A stretch of 33,870 bases of DNA from Strigomonas culicis (Eukaryota > Euglenozoa > Kinetoplastea > Trypanosomatida > Trypanosomatidae). The notes under the pieces were generated by a model that did no database searches, was not told the origin of the DNA, and saw nothing but the letters and a program-made list of their open reading frames with translations. The translations under genes were made by a program, and so were the position numbers. The DNA lies in contig AUXH01000156.1 in assembly GCA_000482145.1 (NCBI GenBank), positions 1 through 33,870 of the forward strand. The letters run 5' to 3'. The first letter of the stretch is position 1; each line of letters starts with the position of its first letter. Of this stretch, positions 1-8,380 are shown in pieces.

Positions 1-272
1 CACCGAAGCCAGAGAAGCCGCCGGTGGCCGGTGGCGCAGCGGATGCATCTGTTGAGGCAGGTGTGGGGGCCTTGCCAAAGCCTCCAGCCGCTGGCGCAGC
101 CGGAGCAGCTGGTGCGGCACCGAAGCCAGAGAAGCCGCCGGTGGCCGGTGGCGCAGCGGATGCATCTGTTGAGGCAGGTGTGGGGGCCTTGCCAAAGCCT
201 CCAGCCGCTGGCGCAGCCGCAGCAGTTGGTGCGGCACCGAAGCCAGAGAAGCCGCCGGTGGCCGGTGCCGCC
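1..272 (-). repeat. 117-bp tandem repeat encoding FG units
   Basis: Copies begin at 1, 118 and 235, giving an exact period of 117 bases (39 codons); the third copy is partial and diverges after about 38 bases. The first two copies differ at only a few bases (for example cggagcagctgg against cgcagcagttgg near 101-112 and 218-229). The period is a multiple of three, so copy number can change without breaking the nucleoporin frame. The array may extend left of the window. Confidence 0.9.
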
Positions 273-475
273 CCAGGTGCTGCTGATGCAGTACCAAAGC
301 CCGCAGTTGCAGCAGGCGCCGCTGGTCCGAAGCCGGCAGTGGCGGGTGCCGCTGTCGGCGCTGCGGGGGCCGCACCGAAGCCTGCGAAGCCGCCTGCGCC
401 CCCAGGCGCGGCAGTGCTCGGCTGTGCCGGCGCCGCGGAGCCAGGCACAGATAAGCCAAACGGATTGTTTTGCAT
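1..475 (-). CDS. FG-repeat nucleoporin, N-terminal part (runs off left edge)
   Basis: An open minus-strand frame starts at the ATG at 475-473 and continues without a stop past base 1, giving the first 158 residues. An in-frame stop at 491-493 lies just upstream, so this is the first possible ATG. The protein begins MQNNPFG and is built of FG motifs (GFAGFGAAP, GFGPAAP, GFGTAS, GFSGFGAAP, GFGKAP) separated by Ala/Pro/Thr/Ser-rich spacers. This is the composition of FG nucleoporins, which line the central channel of the nuclear pore and bind transport receptors. The last part is a 39-residue unit repeated almost exactly. Orientation matches every other gene here and a trans-splice signal lies 55-90 bases upstream. 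The plus-strand frames over the same bases give Ala/Pro/Lys-rich or Arg/Gln-rich nonsense. Which FG nucleoporin this is cannot be decided without the C-terminal part. The class is fairly certain. Confidence 0.8.
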   Translation of the reverse strand, partial: MQNNPFGLSVPGSAAPAQPSTAAPGGAGGFAGFGAAPAAPTAAPATAGFGPAAPAATAGFGTASAAPGAAPATGGFSGFGAAPTAAAAPAAGGFGKAPTPASTDASAAPPATGGFSGFGAAPAAPAAPAAGGFGKAPTPASTDASAAPPATGGFSGFG

Positions 476-529
476 GAGTGTCCCAGGGATCTACCGCGCT
501 AAGAAAGTAGAAAAAGAAGATATACAAGT

Positions 530-566
530 CTGTTTTCTTTTTTAAAGGGAGAGAGGGAAAAAAAAA
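530..566 (-). promoter_or_regulatory. Trans-splice acceptor for the FG nucleoporin
   Basis: On the minus strand a pure pyrimidine run (complement of 544-566) is followed by AG at 538-537 and again at 531-530. This would leave a 5' UTR of about 54-61 bases with no upstream ATG. A second pyrimidine tract lies at 610-626. Confidence 0.55.
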
Positions 567-757
567 CTGAATACTAAGAGGTGTGCGCGAAATGAAGAAG
601 TGAGCGTGAAGGAAAGAAAGAAAAGTATTTATTTTCCTTACAGGTGCAAGACAGTATCACACGTCAGGTGATAGGAACAATTGCTTTTTTTTTTTCCCTC
701 ACTGGTCTAGAAAAAAAAAAAAACGAAGCAACAAATGTGTGGAATAGCGAGAGTAAC

Positions 758-801
<44 letters not shown>
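758..801. repeat. (AAT)n microsatellite
   Basis: About 14.7 uninterrupted AAT units lie in the 413-base spacer (476-888) between the nucleoporin and the helical-repeat gene, probably in the 3' UTR of the latter. Apart from this, the splice signal and homopolymer A or T runs near 684-722, I see nothing else in that spacer. Confidence 0.95.
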
Positions 802-803
<2 letters not shown>

Positions 804-888
804 GAATGACAGTGAGGATAAGGTAATAAGTGGGTGGGCCGCAGAGATGAGCGGATCAGCTAAAGAGGGCAACGCTGCCAGCACCTCC

Positions 889-3180
889 CTACAACACACC
901 TTGCCGAATGACGTACTGAAACAGCTTCTGCGCCATGTCACCCGCGTTCTGGCGGCTGCACATCTTTACGACACACTGGAAGGCCACCGGCGACACAGGC
1001 ACCTGCAGCTCCTCCGACACGTGTGTGAGGAGGCCCAAGCTCGCGCGCCAGCCGGGGCCCGGGGGCGGCGCCTGCTCCATCGCGTACTGCACGGTGTCAT
1101 GCAGCTGCGCTGTCGGCAGGAAGGTGCGGCGCCGCGCGGCCCGCAGCGGGGCGGCGGGGCCGCACAGCAGCTGGAAGGCGTGCACCGCCTGCTGCCACTG
1201 CCCGGCCGTCGCGTAGAGATGGGTGAGGCGCGCGTAGGATTCATTCTCGATGCGCGCGTCGTCGGTGGTCAAGAGGGTCTCTCGAAACGTCGCCATCGCC
1301 GCCGGCGGCACCCCATGCGCGGTGCCAGCCTGCGCCTCCGGCCCCGGGGGTGCACGCGCCGCAGGTCCGTGCGGTGCGCGCAGGAGGGCGTAGGCATGCC
1401 GCTCCGCGTCCGCGACGGTCCGGCTGTGCTGCAGCAGCGCGTTGTACGCGCGCCGCACCACATCCTCGTTGTAGTGCTTGGACAGCTGCAGCGCCGCCTT
1501 GTCTGCGGCAGGCGTGGTCGACAGGAGGGCCTGCACCGTATGCGGGGCGGGCAGGTGCTCGTTGAAAAACTGAAGTAGTGACAAGAAGAAGGGCGCGCGG
1601 TAGCCAATGATGCTCGCCGTCTGGAGCGTACCCTCGTGGCCGTGGCTACGCAGCAACTGCAGGGCCTCCGCCCACCGCCCGCCCGCCATGCAGGCACGCA
1701 GCAGCTGCTCCATCGTCGCGAGGTCCGCGCCAACCGGTATGCGGTGGCGTGCGATGAGCGCCTGGCTGTAGGCGAGGGCGACGGCCCACTGCGCGGGGGG
1801 GAAGGCGCGGCACAGCTGATAGATGGTCACCCCATTGGGCCGCACGAAGTGCGGCGGCGCGTGTGCCGCCGCAGCGCTCGGCTCCACGCACGCCTCGCGC
1901 GGCCCCAGAAACTCCTCCACCACGCGACACGCCTCCTCCCAGAGCGTGCCGGCCGCACCGCCCCGCGCGAGCTGGCCGAGGGTGCCGAGCGCGTCGTTCA
2001 CGGCGGATGGCGCGGAGAGTGCAATCCCCTGCGCCCGCGCCGTGCGCAGGAGATGCAGTGGGTAGGTGCGGAGCGCGTGCACGACGGCCGCCTTCGCGTG
2101 GTCGGCGGTGTGGGCGCCGCTCCGCTCATCGGTCTCAGCGACGTGGCCAGCGCCCCGCGCGTGGTCGGCGTCATGGGCGCGGCGCCCCGCCTGGTCCGCC
2201 GCGGCGCGCCGCAGACACTGCATCCCCCTCGACACATCCAGCTCCGTCCACGTGGGTGGCGCCATGCGCGTCAGCAGCACCTCCATCGCCGTCTCCCACT
2301 GCGTGGTGTGGCTGAGCGCCTCCAGGTACAGCGCCTGCGTGTGCGCGGTCAGCGGCGCCTGCTCCAGCAGCGTGAGCGCGCGCGAGAGAGGCGCCGCCGC
2401 CGCCTCGGCTCCCGCCCGGGGCCCACGGGGGGCGGCCGCGCGGGCCTGCTCGTACGCGCGCAGGGCCTCCCGCGCCCGCTGCAAGAGCACGGTCTCGCTG
2501 AGGAAGAAGCACGACGGGCGGTGCGCGCCGCCGGCACCCGCGTCCGGCGCCGAGGTGCCAGCGTGCTCCTTCGGCTGCAGCAAGCCCTGCACCTCCGCAG
2601 CGCAGTACAGCTCGGTGGCGGCGTCCATCGACTGCGTGGACTCCACCGCGAAGAGCAGGGCGGTCTTGGCGGCGTGCGTGTACTGCTCTGGCGTGGCCGC
2701 CAGCGACGTGCTCACGTACTTGTTACGGCGCTGCTCCGTCACCGCGCCGGCGGCGGTCTCCGCGGGCGGCACGGCGGCCGCCCGCGCTGCGTGCCCCTCG
2801 CCGCGGCGGCGCCGAAGTCCGTCGCGCAGAACATGGATGAGCGGCACCATATCCTCGCCCGCCGCGAAGCCGCTAAAGAAATAGGACAGCCCACGCTCCC
2901 GCGGCACGCGCAGGCCGGCCGCCGCCGCGTCCGCGTCGCGGTGGCGTGGCGGGGAGAGCGCGGAGAGGCCATGTTTGCACTCCGGCGCCGCATCGTACAC
3001 CATCGCCGCAGACGTGCCATCGCTGTACTGATAAAAAGGCACGGTATGCGAAGAGGAAGACAGGGAGTGGTAAGTCCGTCTGTCCGCATTGTTCGTGCGC
3101 CAATGGCGGTCTCCGTGGCGGGGGTCGCTATTGCGGTGGTTGGCACACGACTCTGACACACCCCTGTTTCTAAAACGCAT
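889..3180 (-). CDS. Helical-repeat (PPR/TPR-like) protein, possibly organellar
   Basis: The product is 763 residues from the ATG at 3180-3178 (MRFRNRG) to the stop at 889-891. The open frame extends to 3300, but that extension has no ATG before 3180 and translates a pyrimidine tract (FSPSLSFLF), so it is 5' leader. Many segments look like paired amphipathic helices of about 35 residues, for example AVALAYSQALIARHRIP, ATMEQLLRACMAGGRWAEAL, RLTHLYATAGQWQQAVHAF and VAFQCVVKMCSRQNAGDMAQ. Their spacing and the GxWxxA pattern resemble pentatricopeptide or TPR repeats, which in kinetoplastids are common in mitochondrial RNA-processing and ribosome-associated proteins. The basic N-terminus (MRFRNRGVSESCANHRN) could act as a targeting peptide. 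Ala-rich linkers interrupt the repeats. I do not recognise a specific ortholog. The repeat class is probable; location and RNA binding are inference. Confidence 0.7.
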   Translation of the reverse strand: MRFRNRGVSESCANHRNSDPRHGDRHWRTNNADRRTYHSLSSSSHTVPFYQYSDGTSAAMVYDAAPECKHGLSALSPPRHRDADAAAAGLRVPRERGLSYFFSGFAAGEDMVPLIHVLRDGLRRRRGEGHAARAAAVPPAETAAGAVTEQRRNKYVSTSLAATPEQYTHAAKTALLFAVESTQSMDAATELYCAAEVQGLLQPKEHAGTSAPDAGAGGAHRPSCFFLSETVLLQRAREALRAYEQARAAAPRGPRAGAEAAAAPLSRALTLLEQAPLTAHTQALYLEALSHTTQWETAMEVLLTRMAPPTWTELDVSRGMQCLRRAAADQAGRRAHDADHARGAGHVAETDERSGAHTADHAKAAVVHALRTYPLHLLRTARAQGIALSAPSAVNDALGTLGQLARGGAAGTLWEEACRVVEEFLGPREACVEPSAAAAHAPPHFVRPNGVTIYQLCRAFPPAQWAVALAYSQALIARHRIPVGADLATMEQLLRACMAGGRWAEALQLLRSHGHEGTLQTASIIGYRAPFFLSLLQFFNEHLPAPHTVQALLSTTPAADKAALQLSKHYNEDVVRRAYNALLQHSRTVADAERHAYALLRAPHGPAARAPPGPEAQAGTAHGVPPAAMATFRETLLTTDDARIENESYARLTHLYATAGQWQQAVHAFQLLCGPAAPLRAARRRTFLPTAQLHDTVQYAMEQAPPPGPGWRASLGLLTHVSEELQVPVSPVAFQCVVKMCSRQNAGDMAQKLFQYVIRQGVL

Positions 3181-3237
3181 AGATGCGAGAAGGTTTGCGT
3201 TGCTTTCGCAGCCTATTATAAAGTTCCTATACTTTAG

Positions 3238-3291
3238 CTTTTTTTTAAAAAGAAAAGAAAGGGATGGAGAAAAAATAAAGAGAGAGATAAG
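3238..3291 (-). promoter_or_regulatory. Trans-splice acceptor for the helical-repeat gene
   Basis: The complement of 3247-3291 is a long pyrimidine-rich tract, with AG at 3239-3238 as the first acceptor. The resulting 5' UTR is 57 bases and has no upstream ATG. This fixes the start at 3180. The rest of the 299-base spacer to 3479 would be the 3' UTR of the aquaporin upstream; nothing else is evident. Confidence 0.6.
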
Positions 3292-3479
3292 TGGAGGCAC
3301 AAAAGAGTCACTCGGTGCACAGCTAACGAGAAATGAAGAACAGTTTCAAGATCATACAACCATGTGGAGAAGAAGAACCTGATTGCAACTCGATAACTCT
3401 GCAAAACAAAGATACATACCGATAACGCCACTACTGAAACAACAAAACACTAAACGGATGCGGACCACCCACCGCCACG

Positions 3480-4334
3480 TCACGCGTTGTACAGATCCTT
3501 TGCCTGTGCCTGCAGCACGCGCTCCTCCTGCTGATCTTCGTCCTCGTGTGGGGCGGGATGCGTCAGCTTGAACAGGAAGGACGCGCCCACCGCGCCGACC
3601 ATCGGCGCCGACCAGTACATCCACAGGTACACGAGCGGCGTCGCGTAGCCAGCCGCGATGAACTTGGTGAGCTGCAGCCCCGTCGCGACCGCGGGGTTGA
3701 AGGAGCCACCGGTGATGCCGCCCACCGCGTACTGCGACGCGAGCAGGCACATGCCGATCGCCAGACCGTAGTAGTGGTTGTTCTTCTGCTGCGAGTAGGC
3801 GACGTGCAGCACGACGGAGCACAGGAAGCCGGTAAAGACGGCTTCGCAAATAAAGGCGATAAGGATGTTCTCCGCGCTATTCTGATACACCTGCGGCGCC
3901 GGCAGGTGGCGCGTCGTACCGTTCGTGATGATGCCCAGCGCGGCGCCGAAAAACGCGCCGACCACCTGCGCGAGCCAGTAGCCCACCGCCTCCTCGATGC
4001 GGACGCCGCGCAGCATGACGACGGAGAACGTCACCGCGGGGTTGAAGTGGCCGCCAGAGACGTAGCCAAATGTAAAGATGAGCACGCAGAGGACGAACCC
4101 CTCTGCGATGGGTGCCAAGTTCCGCGTGTGCGTCTTCCCGTCAATTGCACTGAGGCCACAGTTCATCTCCGCCAGCGAAATGGTCATGACAAAAATGAAG
4201 GTGCCCACCGCCTCGCACAGGATCTTCGCCTGATAGAGCGAGAGCCGGATGAGCGGCAGACTGCGCGCAAGGAAGGGCAGCTCCGGCTGCTCCTCCGGGA
4301 CCGCCTGCTCCGCCTTTTCATCCCCTTTCTTCAT
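3480..4334 (-). CDS. Aquaporin / major intrinsic protein, TIP-like (284 aa)
   Basis: This MIP-family channel of ordinary length has about six hydrophobic segments between residues 34 and 258 and both hallmark half-helices: SGGHFNPAVT (NPA at 98-100) and TGGSFNPAVATG (NPA at 213-215). In most aquaporins and aquaglyceroporins the second NPA is followed by Arg, part of the aromatic/arginine filter. Here it is Val216, as in plant tonoplast TIP1 channels and unlike the arsenite/antimonite-transporting AQP1 type of Leishmania. I therefore infer a water or small-solute channel of an internal membrane, such as the contractile vacuole or acidocalcisome. Both tails are short; the C-terminal tail is acidic (HEDEDQQEE). 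The start is ATG 4334-4332 (MKKGDE); the frame upstream to 4679 lacks another good start and encodes the pyrimidine tract. A second, dissimilar aquaporin lies directly upstream. Confidence 0.93.
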   Translation of the reverse strand: MKKGDEKAEQAVPEEQPELPFLARSLPLIRLSLYQAKILCEAVGTFIFVMTISLAEMNCGLSAIDGKTHTRNLAPIAEGFVLCVLIFTFGYVSGGHFNPAVTFSVVMLRGVRIEEAVGYWLAQVVGAFFGAALGIITNGTTRHLPAPQVYQNSAENILIAFICEAVFTGFLCSVVLHVAYSQQKNNHYYGLAIGMCLLASQYAVGGITGGSFNPAVATGLQLTKFIAAGYATPLVYLWMYWSAPMVGAVGASFLFKLTHPAPHEDEDQQEERVLQAQAKDLYNA

Positions 4335-4515
4335 TCCTTCAGTTCGGTAAAAGCGAAAGATAATAAAAAGAAAGAAAAGAAAGTGTGCTAAGGGGGTGTA
4401 GGATGGCTCCCTTTGTGTAGAGGGCAGACCCAAAACAACTAACGCTGGCGCAAAAGGGAAAACAAAAAGGATACAAAAACAGACAAAGAGAAGCTTTTCT
4501 CTGGCTCTGTCTGAA

Positions 4516-4540
4516 CTACAAAAGAAAAGAAATAGAGAAA
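4516..4540 (-). promoter_or_regulatory. Trans-splice acceptor for the short aquaporin
   Basis: Minus-strand pyrimidine tract (complement of 4518-4537) followed by AG at 4517-4516. The 181-base leader to 4335 contains no ATG. A nearer tract (complement of 4349-4383) has its first AG only two bases from the start codon and is less likely. The remainder of the 580-base spacer, up to 4914, is A-rich 3' UTR-like DNA of the next gene with no other feature. Confidence 0.5.
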
Positions 4541-4914
4541 TGTGAGTGAGAGAAGAGTACATATATGTCTGTCTGTGTGTATGTGTTAAACAAGAACAGT
4601 GACATGCATGCGAGTAGAGGTGTGTGGAGAGCTCACCTTGTAGCATGCACATACCGTTGTAACGAATGGTCAACCACACGCAAAGAGGTGAAGAAAAACA
4701 AATAAAAAAGCAATGGAAACAAACTGCAATGCATATATAAGTTTCTTCCGCCTGTTAACGATATTAGAGAGAAAAACAAAACACCATAACACCAACAACA
4801 ACAACGGCAAAAAAAAAAAAAACACTAACGCTCTGAACCTACCTTGCCACTAAATATAATATAATTGAAAGTGAAAAAAAAAAAGATTGAACAACGTAAC
4901 AGATGCGCGTGTCT

Positions 4915-6552
4915 CTAGCGACCTGCGTCGAGGCTGTTCACATCGACGGAGGAAGACCGTCCGGCATTGAGCAGCTGGTTCGTGCGGGGGTCACGCGGAA
5001 AGTTACTAAAGTCATTCGCACGCGCGACGTTCTCCACTTGCGGGTTGCCGTACCCTCGCAGATCGTCAAGATCCACGTTCGTTAGCGGGTACGGCGCCTC
5101 CAGCTCGGCCGCATCGAACTCCTCCAAGGAGTCCTGCAGGCGGCGCGGCGAGGCCGCCTGACCGTCGCCGCTCCACGTAGGCGCGTGGAGGCTCTCGCTC
5201 ACGCGCGAGTGCAGCGGCGCATCCTCCCCCCCGTACGCGTCTGCGGCGCCAGTGGTCTGGAAGTCGGCCTGCAGCGCCTCCAGCCGGTTCCGCTCCCGCA
5301 CGGACATCTTCGCCTTGCTGGTGCCTACCGTGTTGTTGCTGGAGTCCTTGAAGACCATGTAATCTTGCAGGATCTGCGTGTTCTCCGGCTGCGCCATCTG
5401 CGAGAAGCAGATGGAGGCGAGGACGGACCCGATGATGGGGGCGATCCAGTACACCCAGAAGGTCTTGAGCGCATCGCAGTCGGATGCGAGACACATGGAG
5501 ATCTGCAGCCCGGTCGCGGCCGCGGGGTTGAAGGCGCCGCCGGAGATGCCGCCCGCGCAGGCCGACCCCGCCGTCACCGTCATGCCAATCGCGAAGCCGT
5601 AGAAGAAGTTGCCCGACTGGCGGCTGTAGCCAATGTTGAGCACCACCAGCACGATCGCGAAGGTGAAGATGAGCTCCGAGAAGATGCCCTTGGATACGTA
5701 GTCCGTGTCCACGGATGGCACGAAGATGTTGGAGCCGCCTTGGATCACCATCGCGGCGAGCCCTGCAGCGAGCGCGGCACCCAGCTGGCACATCAAGTAG
5801 CAGATGAGCGTCACGAGGTCGAGCGAGCGCACGAAGAAGACGGCGAGGGAGATGGCAGGGTTGAAGTGGCCGCCTGAGATGTAGCCCAGCATGAAGACCA
5901 TGCTCGTGAACATGAAGCCGATCGAGATGCACGTGAGGTCTGTGCCCTCCGTCAAGCTAAACACGCTCTGGTTGCGCACACTCGTCAAGGTGAAGGTGAG
6001 CACCCACGCGAAGGTGCCGAAGAACTCGGCCAGGTAGCAGCCCATCTTGGGATGCACGTGCACCCACTCCGGCACCGACACGTAGTCGTACTTATTGCGC
6101 ATCTGCTCCAGCGCGGCCTGCTTCTGTGCGTAGAGGTGGGCGAGCGCGACGGGGTCGAGCCGCTCGTCGACCGTCTTGCCCTCGCGTGTGACGGTGACAT
6201 GCACGCGGAAGCGCGCGAGCGGGTCGTTGGGGTCGAACTCCTCCTCCGGCGCCGCGCGCGGCGCGAGCGGCGCCGCCTTCTTCTGCCGCATGAAACGTCG
6301 CTCCGCGGCGCCGGAGGGCGCGACGCCGCGGAAGGTGGGCAGGCGGCTGTTGCCCTCGTCCTCGTCCTCGTCCCCCACCCGCCTCTGCGCCGCACGGCCG
6401 CCGCCCGACTCGCCCTCAATGCGGAAGCCGATGGTTCGCGCCTGGCTGGGCGGTGCCCCGCTCTTCGCGGCCTCCACCTCCGGCGTGGCGAGATCGTCTC
6501 TGGGGTCGGCGGTGATCGGGCCGTCGTTGGCCAGGGCGTTGGGGAGTGTCAT
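4915..6552 (-). CDS. Aquaporin with long N- and C-terminal extensions (545 aa)
   Basis: A MIP channel core (about residues 168-388) carries two NPA boxes, SGGHFNPAIS (231-233) and SGGAFNPAAATG (342-344). The filter arginine after the second NPA is Ala345. The core is flanked by an unusual N-terminal region of about 165 residues and a C-terminal tail of about 155. The N-terminal region has an acidic DEDEDE patch at 61-66 and a charged stretch, FRVHVTVTREGKTVDERLDP, then a likely helix (VALAHLYAQKQAALEQM). The tail is polar and Ser-rich and may be phosphorylated or bind partners. Typical aquaporins are 250-300 residues, so this is about twice the usual size. ATG 6552-6550 is the first in the transcript. 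The two aquaporins share family motifs but little loop sequence, so they are old paralogs at best. The family is certain; solute and membrane are not. Confidence 0.93.
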   Translation of the reverse strand: MTLPNALANDGPITADPRDDLATPEVEAAKSGAPPSQARTIGFRIEGESGGGRAAQRRVGDEDEDEGNSRLPTFRGVAPSGAAERRFMRQKKAAPLAPRAAPEEEFDPNDPLARFRVHVTVTREGKTVDERLDPVALAHLYAQKQAALEQMRNKYDYVSVPEWVHVHPKMGCYLAEFFGTFAWVLTFTLTSVRNQSVFSLTEGTDLTCISIGFMFTSMVFMLGYISGGHFNPAISLAVFFVRSLDLVTLICYLMCQLGAALAAGLAAMVIQGGSNIFVPSVDTDYVSKGIFSELIFTFAIVLVVLNIGYSRQSGNFFYGFAIGMTVTAGSACAGGISGGAFNPAAATGLQISMCLASDCDALKTFWVYWIAPIIGSVLASICFSQMAQPENTQILQDYMVFKDSSNNTVGTSKAKMSVRERNRLEALQADFQTTGAADAYGGEDAPLHSRVSESLHAPTWSGDGQAASPRRLQDSLEEFDAAELEAPYPLTNVDLDDLRGYGNPQVENVARANDFSNFPRDPRTNQLLNAGRSSSVDVNSLDAGR

Positions 6553-6706
6553 GGAGCGCTAGGGATCCGCTACGGTACGCTCGTCCTAGTGCAATGCAGG
6601 GGCGCACGTAGGGCGCGCTCACGGTACAAGGGAATGAATAGCAACCGGAAACACAGACCTCGGCTGAAGGAAATCAACAAGAACAACCACTACGAAACCA
6701 AAAGTA

Positions 6707-6738
6707 CTGCTTGCGAGAAGGGGGGAGGGAAGAAAAAG
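6707..6738 (-). promoter_or_regulatory. Trans-splice acceptor for the long aquaporin
   Basis: Pyrimidine tract (complement of 6714-6738), then AG at 6711-6710 and 6708-6707. The leader is about 157 bases and contains no ATG other than the start. The spacer 6553-6902 holds nothing else apart from an A run near 6825-6836. Confidence 0.55.
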
Positions 6739-6902
6739 TCAATGAAGCAACATAGAGAGAGCAACGTCTAGCAGACTCCAAGGCCGTTTGCATATTCTGC
6801 TGCCATGGCAGCGTGACGCCGTTTAAAAAAAAAAAAGAGGGAAGAAACAAATTGACCCAAATGTGGTCCTAAGGGCATCCACCTGCCGCGTCCTGGCCGC
6901 GC

Positions 6903-8240
6903 TCAAGGTGGACTAAGAGTGACGTTATCCTGAGGATCCATGTGGTACCGCTGACTCTTCAAGTAGACATGCAGCTGCACGCGCAGCCCTTTGAACCACG
7001 CAGTGGCCGCGCCCGCCTGCGCGCGGTCCCTGAACATGGCCGCCACGGCGGGGTACGAGGGCAGCTGCTTGAGGATCTTCTGCTCCAGCTCGCGCAGCGG
7101 CACCACCACCGCCGCGCGCTCGGCCGGCGCGGGCGCGGCGTGGAGGAGGGTGCGGATGTGCGCTGCCGCCACGGAGGGCAGCGCAGCCTCGTCCGCCGCC
7201 GCATCCATGACCGGTCCCGCGGCGCGGGGGTCGGCCGCCGTCGCTGGCGCTGGGGCCGGCACATTTTTCCGCAGCGCCTCGCCAAGCTTCAGCACCTTCT
7301 TGGGCGGCTCTGCGGCCGACGGTGGCGGCGGCGGCGGGGCCGCGGGGGCGAGCTCCAGCGGACTGCTTGTGGGTGGCGGCAGTGGGGCGGGCTCACGGGC
7401 CCCCGCGCTCTTGGCCTTCGCGGGCGGTGGCGCCTTGGTGGCGGCGGGCTTGCTCTTGCCCCCTCCACGAGGCCGCGGCACCGTCCCATCGTCGCCGTCG
7501 CCGTCATAGGCGGCCACATCGCTGTTCACCTTACCCCGACTCGCGAAGCCGCCCGTCTCCTCGCCGGCGCGGTCGAGCTCGTCCATCGTCTTCCAGTCGC
7601 GCTTGTTGAAGCGGCCGCCGGAGACCTGGTTCACCTCCTGCCACGCGTCGGAGATGCCCTCGCCGCTCGTCGCGGCGTCTTTGGTGCGCTCGCCGCGCAG
7701 CAGATACAGCGGCTGCGTCAGCGGCACCACCTCCGCCGCGCGCGGGACGGTCGTCACGTCGGCCCCTGCGGCCGACGCCGGCACACCGTCTGGGAGGAAG
7801 AGCAACAGGCACTGCAGCTCCTCGTACTCCCCGACGGGCACGGCGGTGGCCTGCGCGCCGCCGCTGCCCTCCACCGCGTAGCGCAGCGCGTGCCGCGGCG
7901 GGCGCCGGCCGCGCTTGGCCGCCTTCGCGTCGGGCGGCGGGTCGAGCGGCCGCAGCCGCGCCGGTGGCGCGGCGCACTCGGCGGTGCGCTCGAACGTGCA
8001 CACGCGGAGGTTCTCCAACGCACCCTGCGCCGGGCCGGGGCTCGTGGGGGAGGCGGGGGCGGCGCCGCTCGCCGGGAGCAGCGGCTGCGCGACGCACTGC
8101 TGCAGCATGGACGTGGCCACACGCACGTTGTAGCGCACCGCCTGCACCGGCTCGGCTCCGGCGGTGGGACGCTTTGCGGCGGATGGGACGGGCGGCGGCC
8201 CCTTGATGGAATGCACCAGGTCGTTGTGCTTCGGTATCAT
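6903..8240 (-). CDS. Unassigned protein; candidate TFIIF large-subunit (RAP74-like)
   Basis: The product is 445 residues from ATG 8240-8238 (MIPKHND); the frame upstream to 8273 has only a TTG. Residues 36-200 alternate short beta-like strands and loops: RYNVRVATS (36-44), ENLRVCTFERT (76-86), a strand-loop segment ending in LFLPDG (147-152), and PLYLLRGERT (177-186). Then comes a helix with Trp (ISDAWQEVNQVSGGRFNKRDW). Residues 230-350 are a disordered Pro/Ala/Lys-rich linker. Residues 360-443 look like a winged helix: PLRELEQKILKQLP, AVAAMFRDRA, AWFKGLRVQLHVYLKSQ, then RYHMDPQDNVTL as the wing. This order (beta-barrel with a near-N-terminal RV strand, charged linker, C-terminal winged helix) parallels RAP74/TFIIF-alpha, and a TFIIF-like complex is known in Trypanosoma brucei. 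Similarity is weak and judged by eye, so the assignment is a hypothesis; gene reality is high. Confidence 0.85.
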   Translation of the reverse strand: MIPKHNDLVHSIKGPPPVPSAAKRPTAGAEPVQAVRYNVRVATSMLQQCVAQPLLPASGAAPASPTSPGPAQGALENLRVCTFERTAECAAPPARLRPLDPPPDAKAAKRGRRPPRHALRYAVEGSGGAQATAVPVGEYEELQCLLLFLPDGVPASAAGADVTTVPRAAEVVPLTQPLYLLRGERTKDAATSGEGISDAWQEVNQVSGGRFNKRDWKTMDELDRAGEETGGFASRGKVNSDVAAYDGDGDDGTVPRPRGGGKSKPAATKAPPPAKAKSAGAREPAPLPPPTSSPLELAPAAPPPPPPSAAEPPKKVLKLGEALRKNVPAPAPATAADPRAAGPVMDAAADEAALPSVAAAHIRTLLHAAPAPAERAAVVVPLRELEQKILKQLPSYPAVAAMFRDRAQAGAATAWFKGLRVQLHVYLKSQRYHMDPQDNVTLSPP

Positions 8241-8380
8241 CTGGAGGGTAAGTAGCGAGCGGGAACAAAACAAATGGATACGCTATCCAGGTATGCTTGT
8301 CTTACGGGCCGCGTGCACGCGGATCTATGGAAAGGTCGCACTTTCTATGGTGCGTTCTCGTCTGCTAATAGACTTCTTTT

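Noticed and set aside
1..272. CRISPR-like or satellite array
   Set aside because: Repeats are contiguous with no spacers and lie in a coding frame with a period divisible by three.
24..545. Plus-strand Ala/Pro/Lys-rich open frames over the left repeat
   Set aside because: They oppose the direction of all other genes, and the minus strand gives a coherent FG nucleoporin with start, upstream stop and splice signal.
1636..3156. 506-codon plus-strand frame antisense to the helical-repeat gene
   Set aside because: Arg-rich composition typical of the reverse reading of GC-rich codons; no pyrimidine tract before it and no recognisable motif.
6942..8255. 437-codon plus-strand frame
   Set aside because: Shadow of the TFIIF-like candidate; Arg/Gly/His-rich with no domain pattern.
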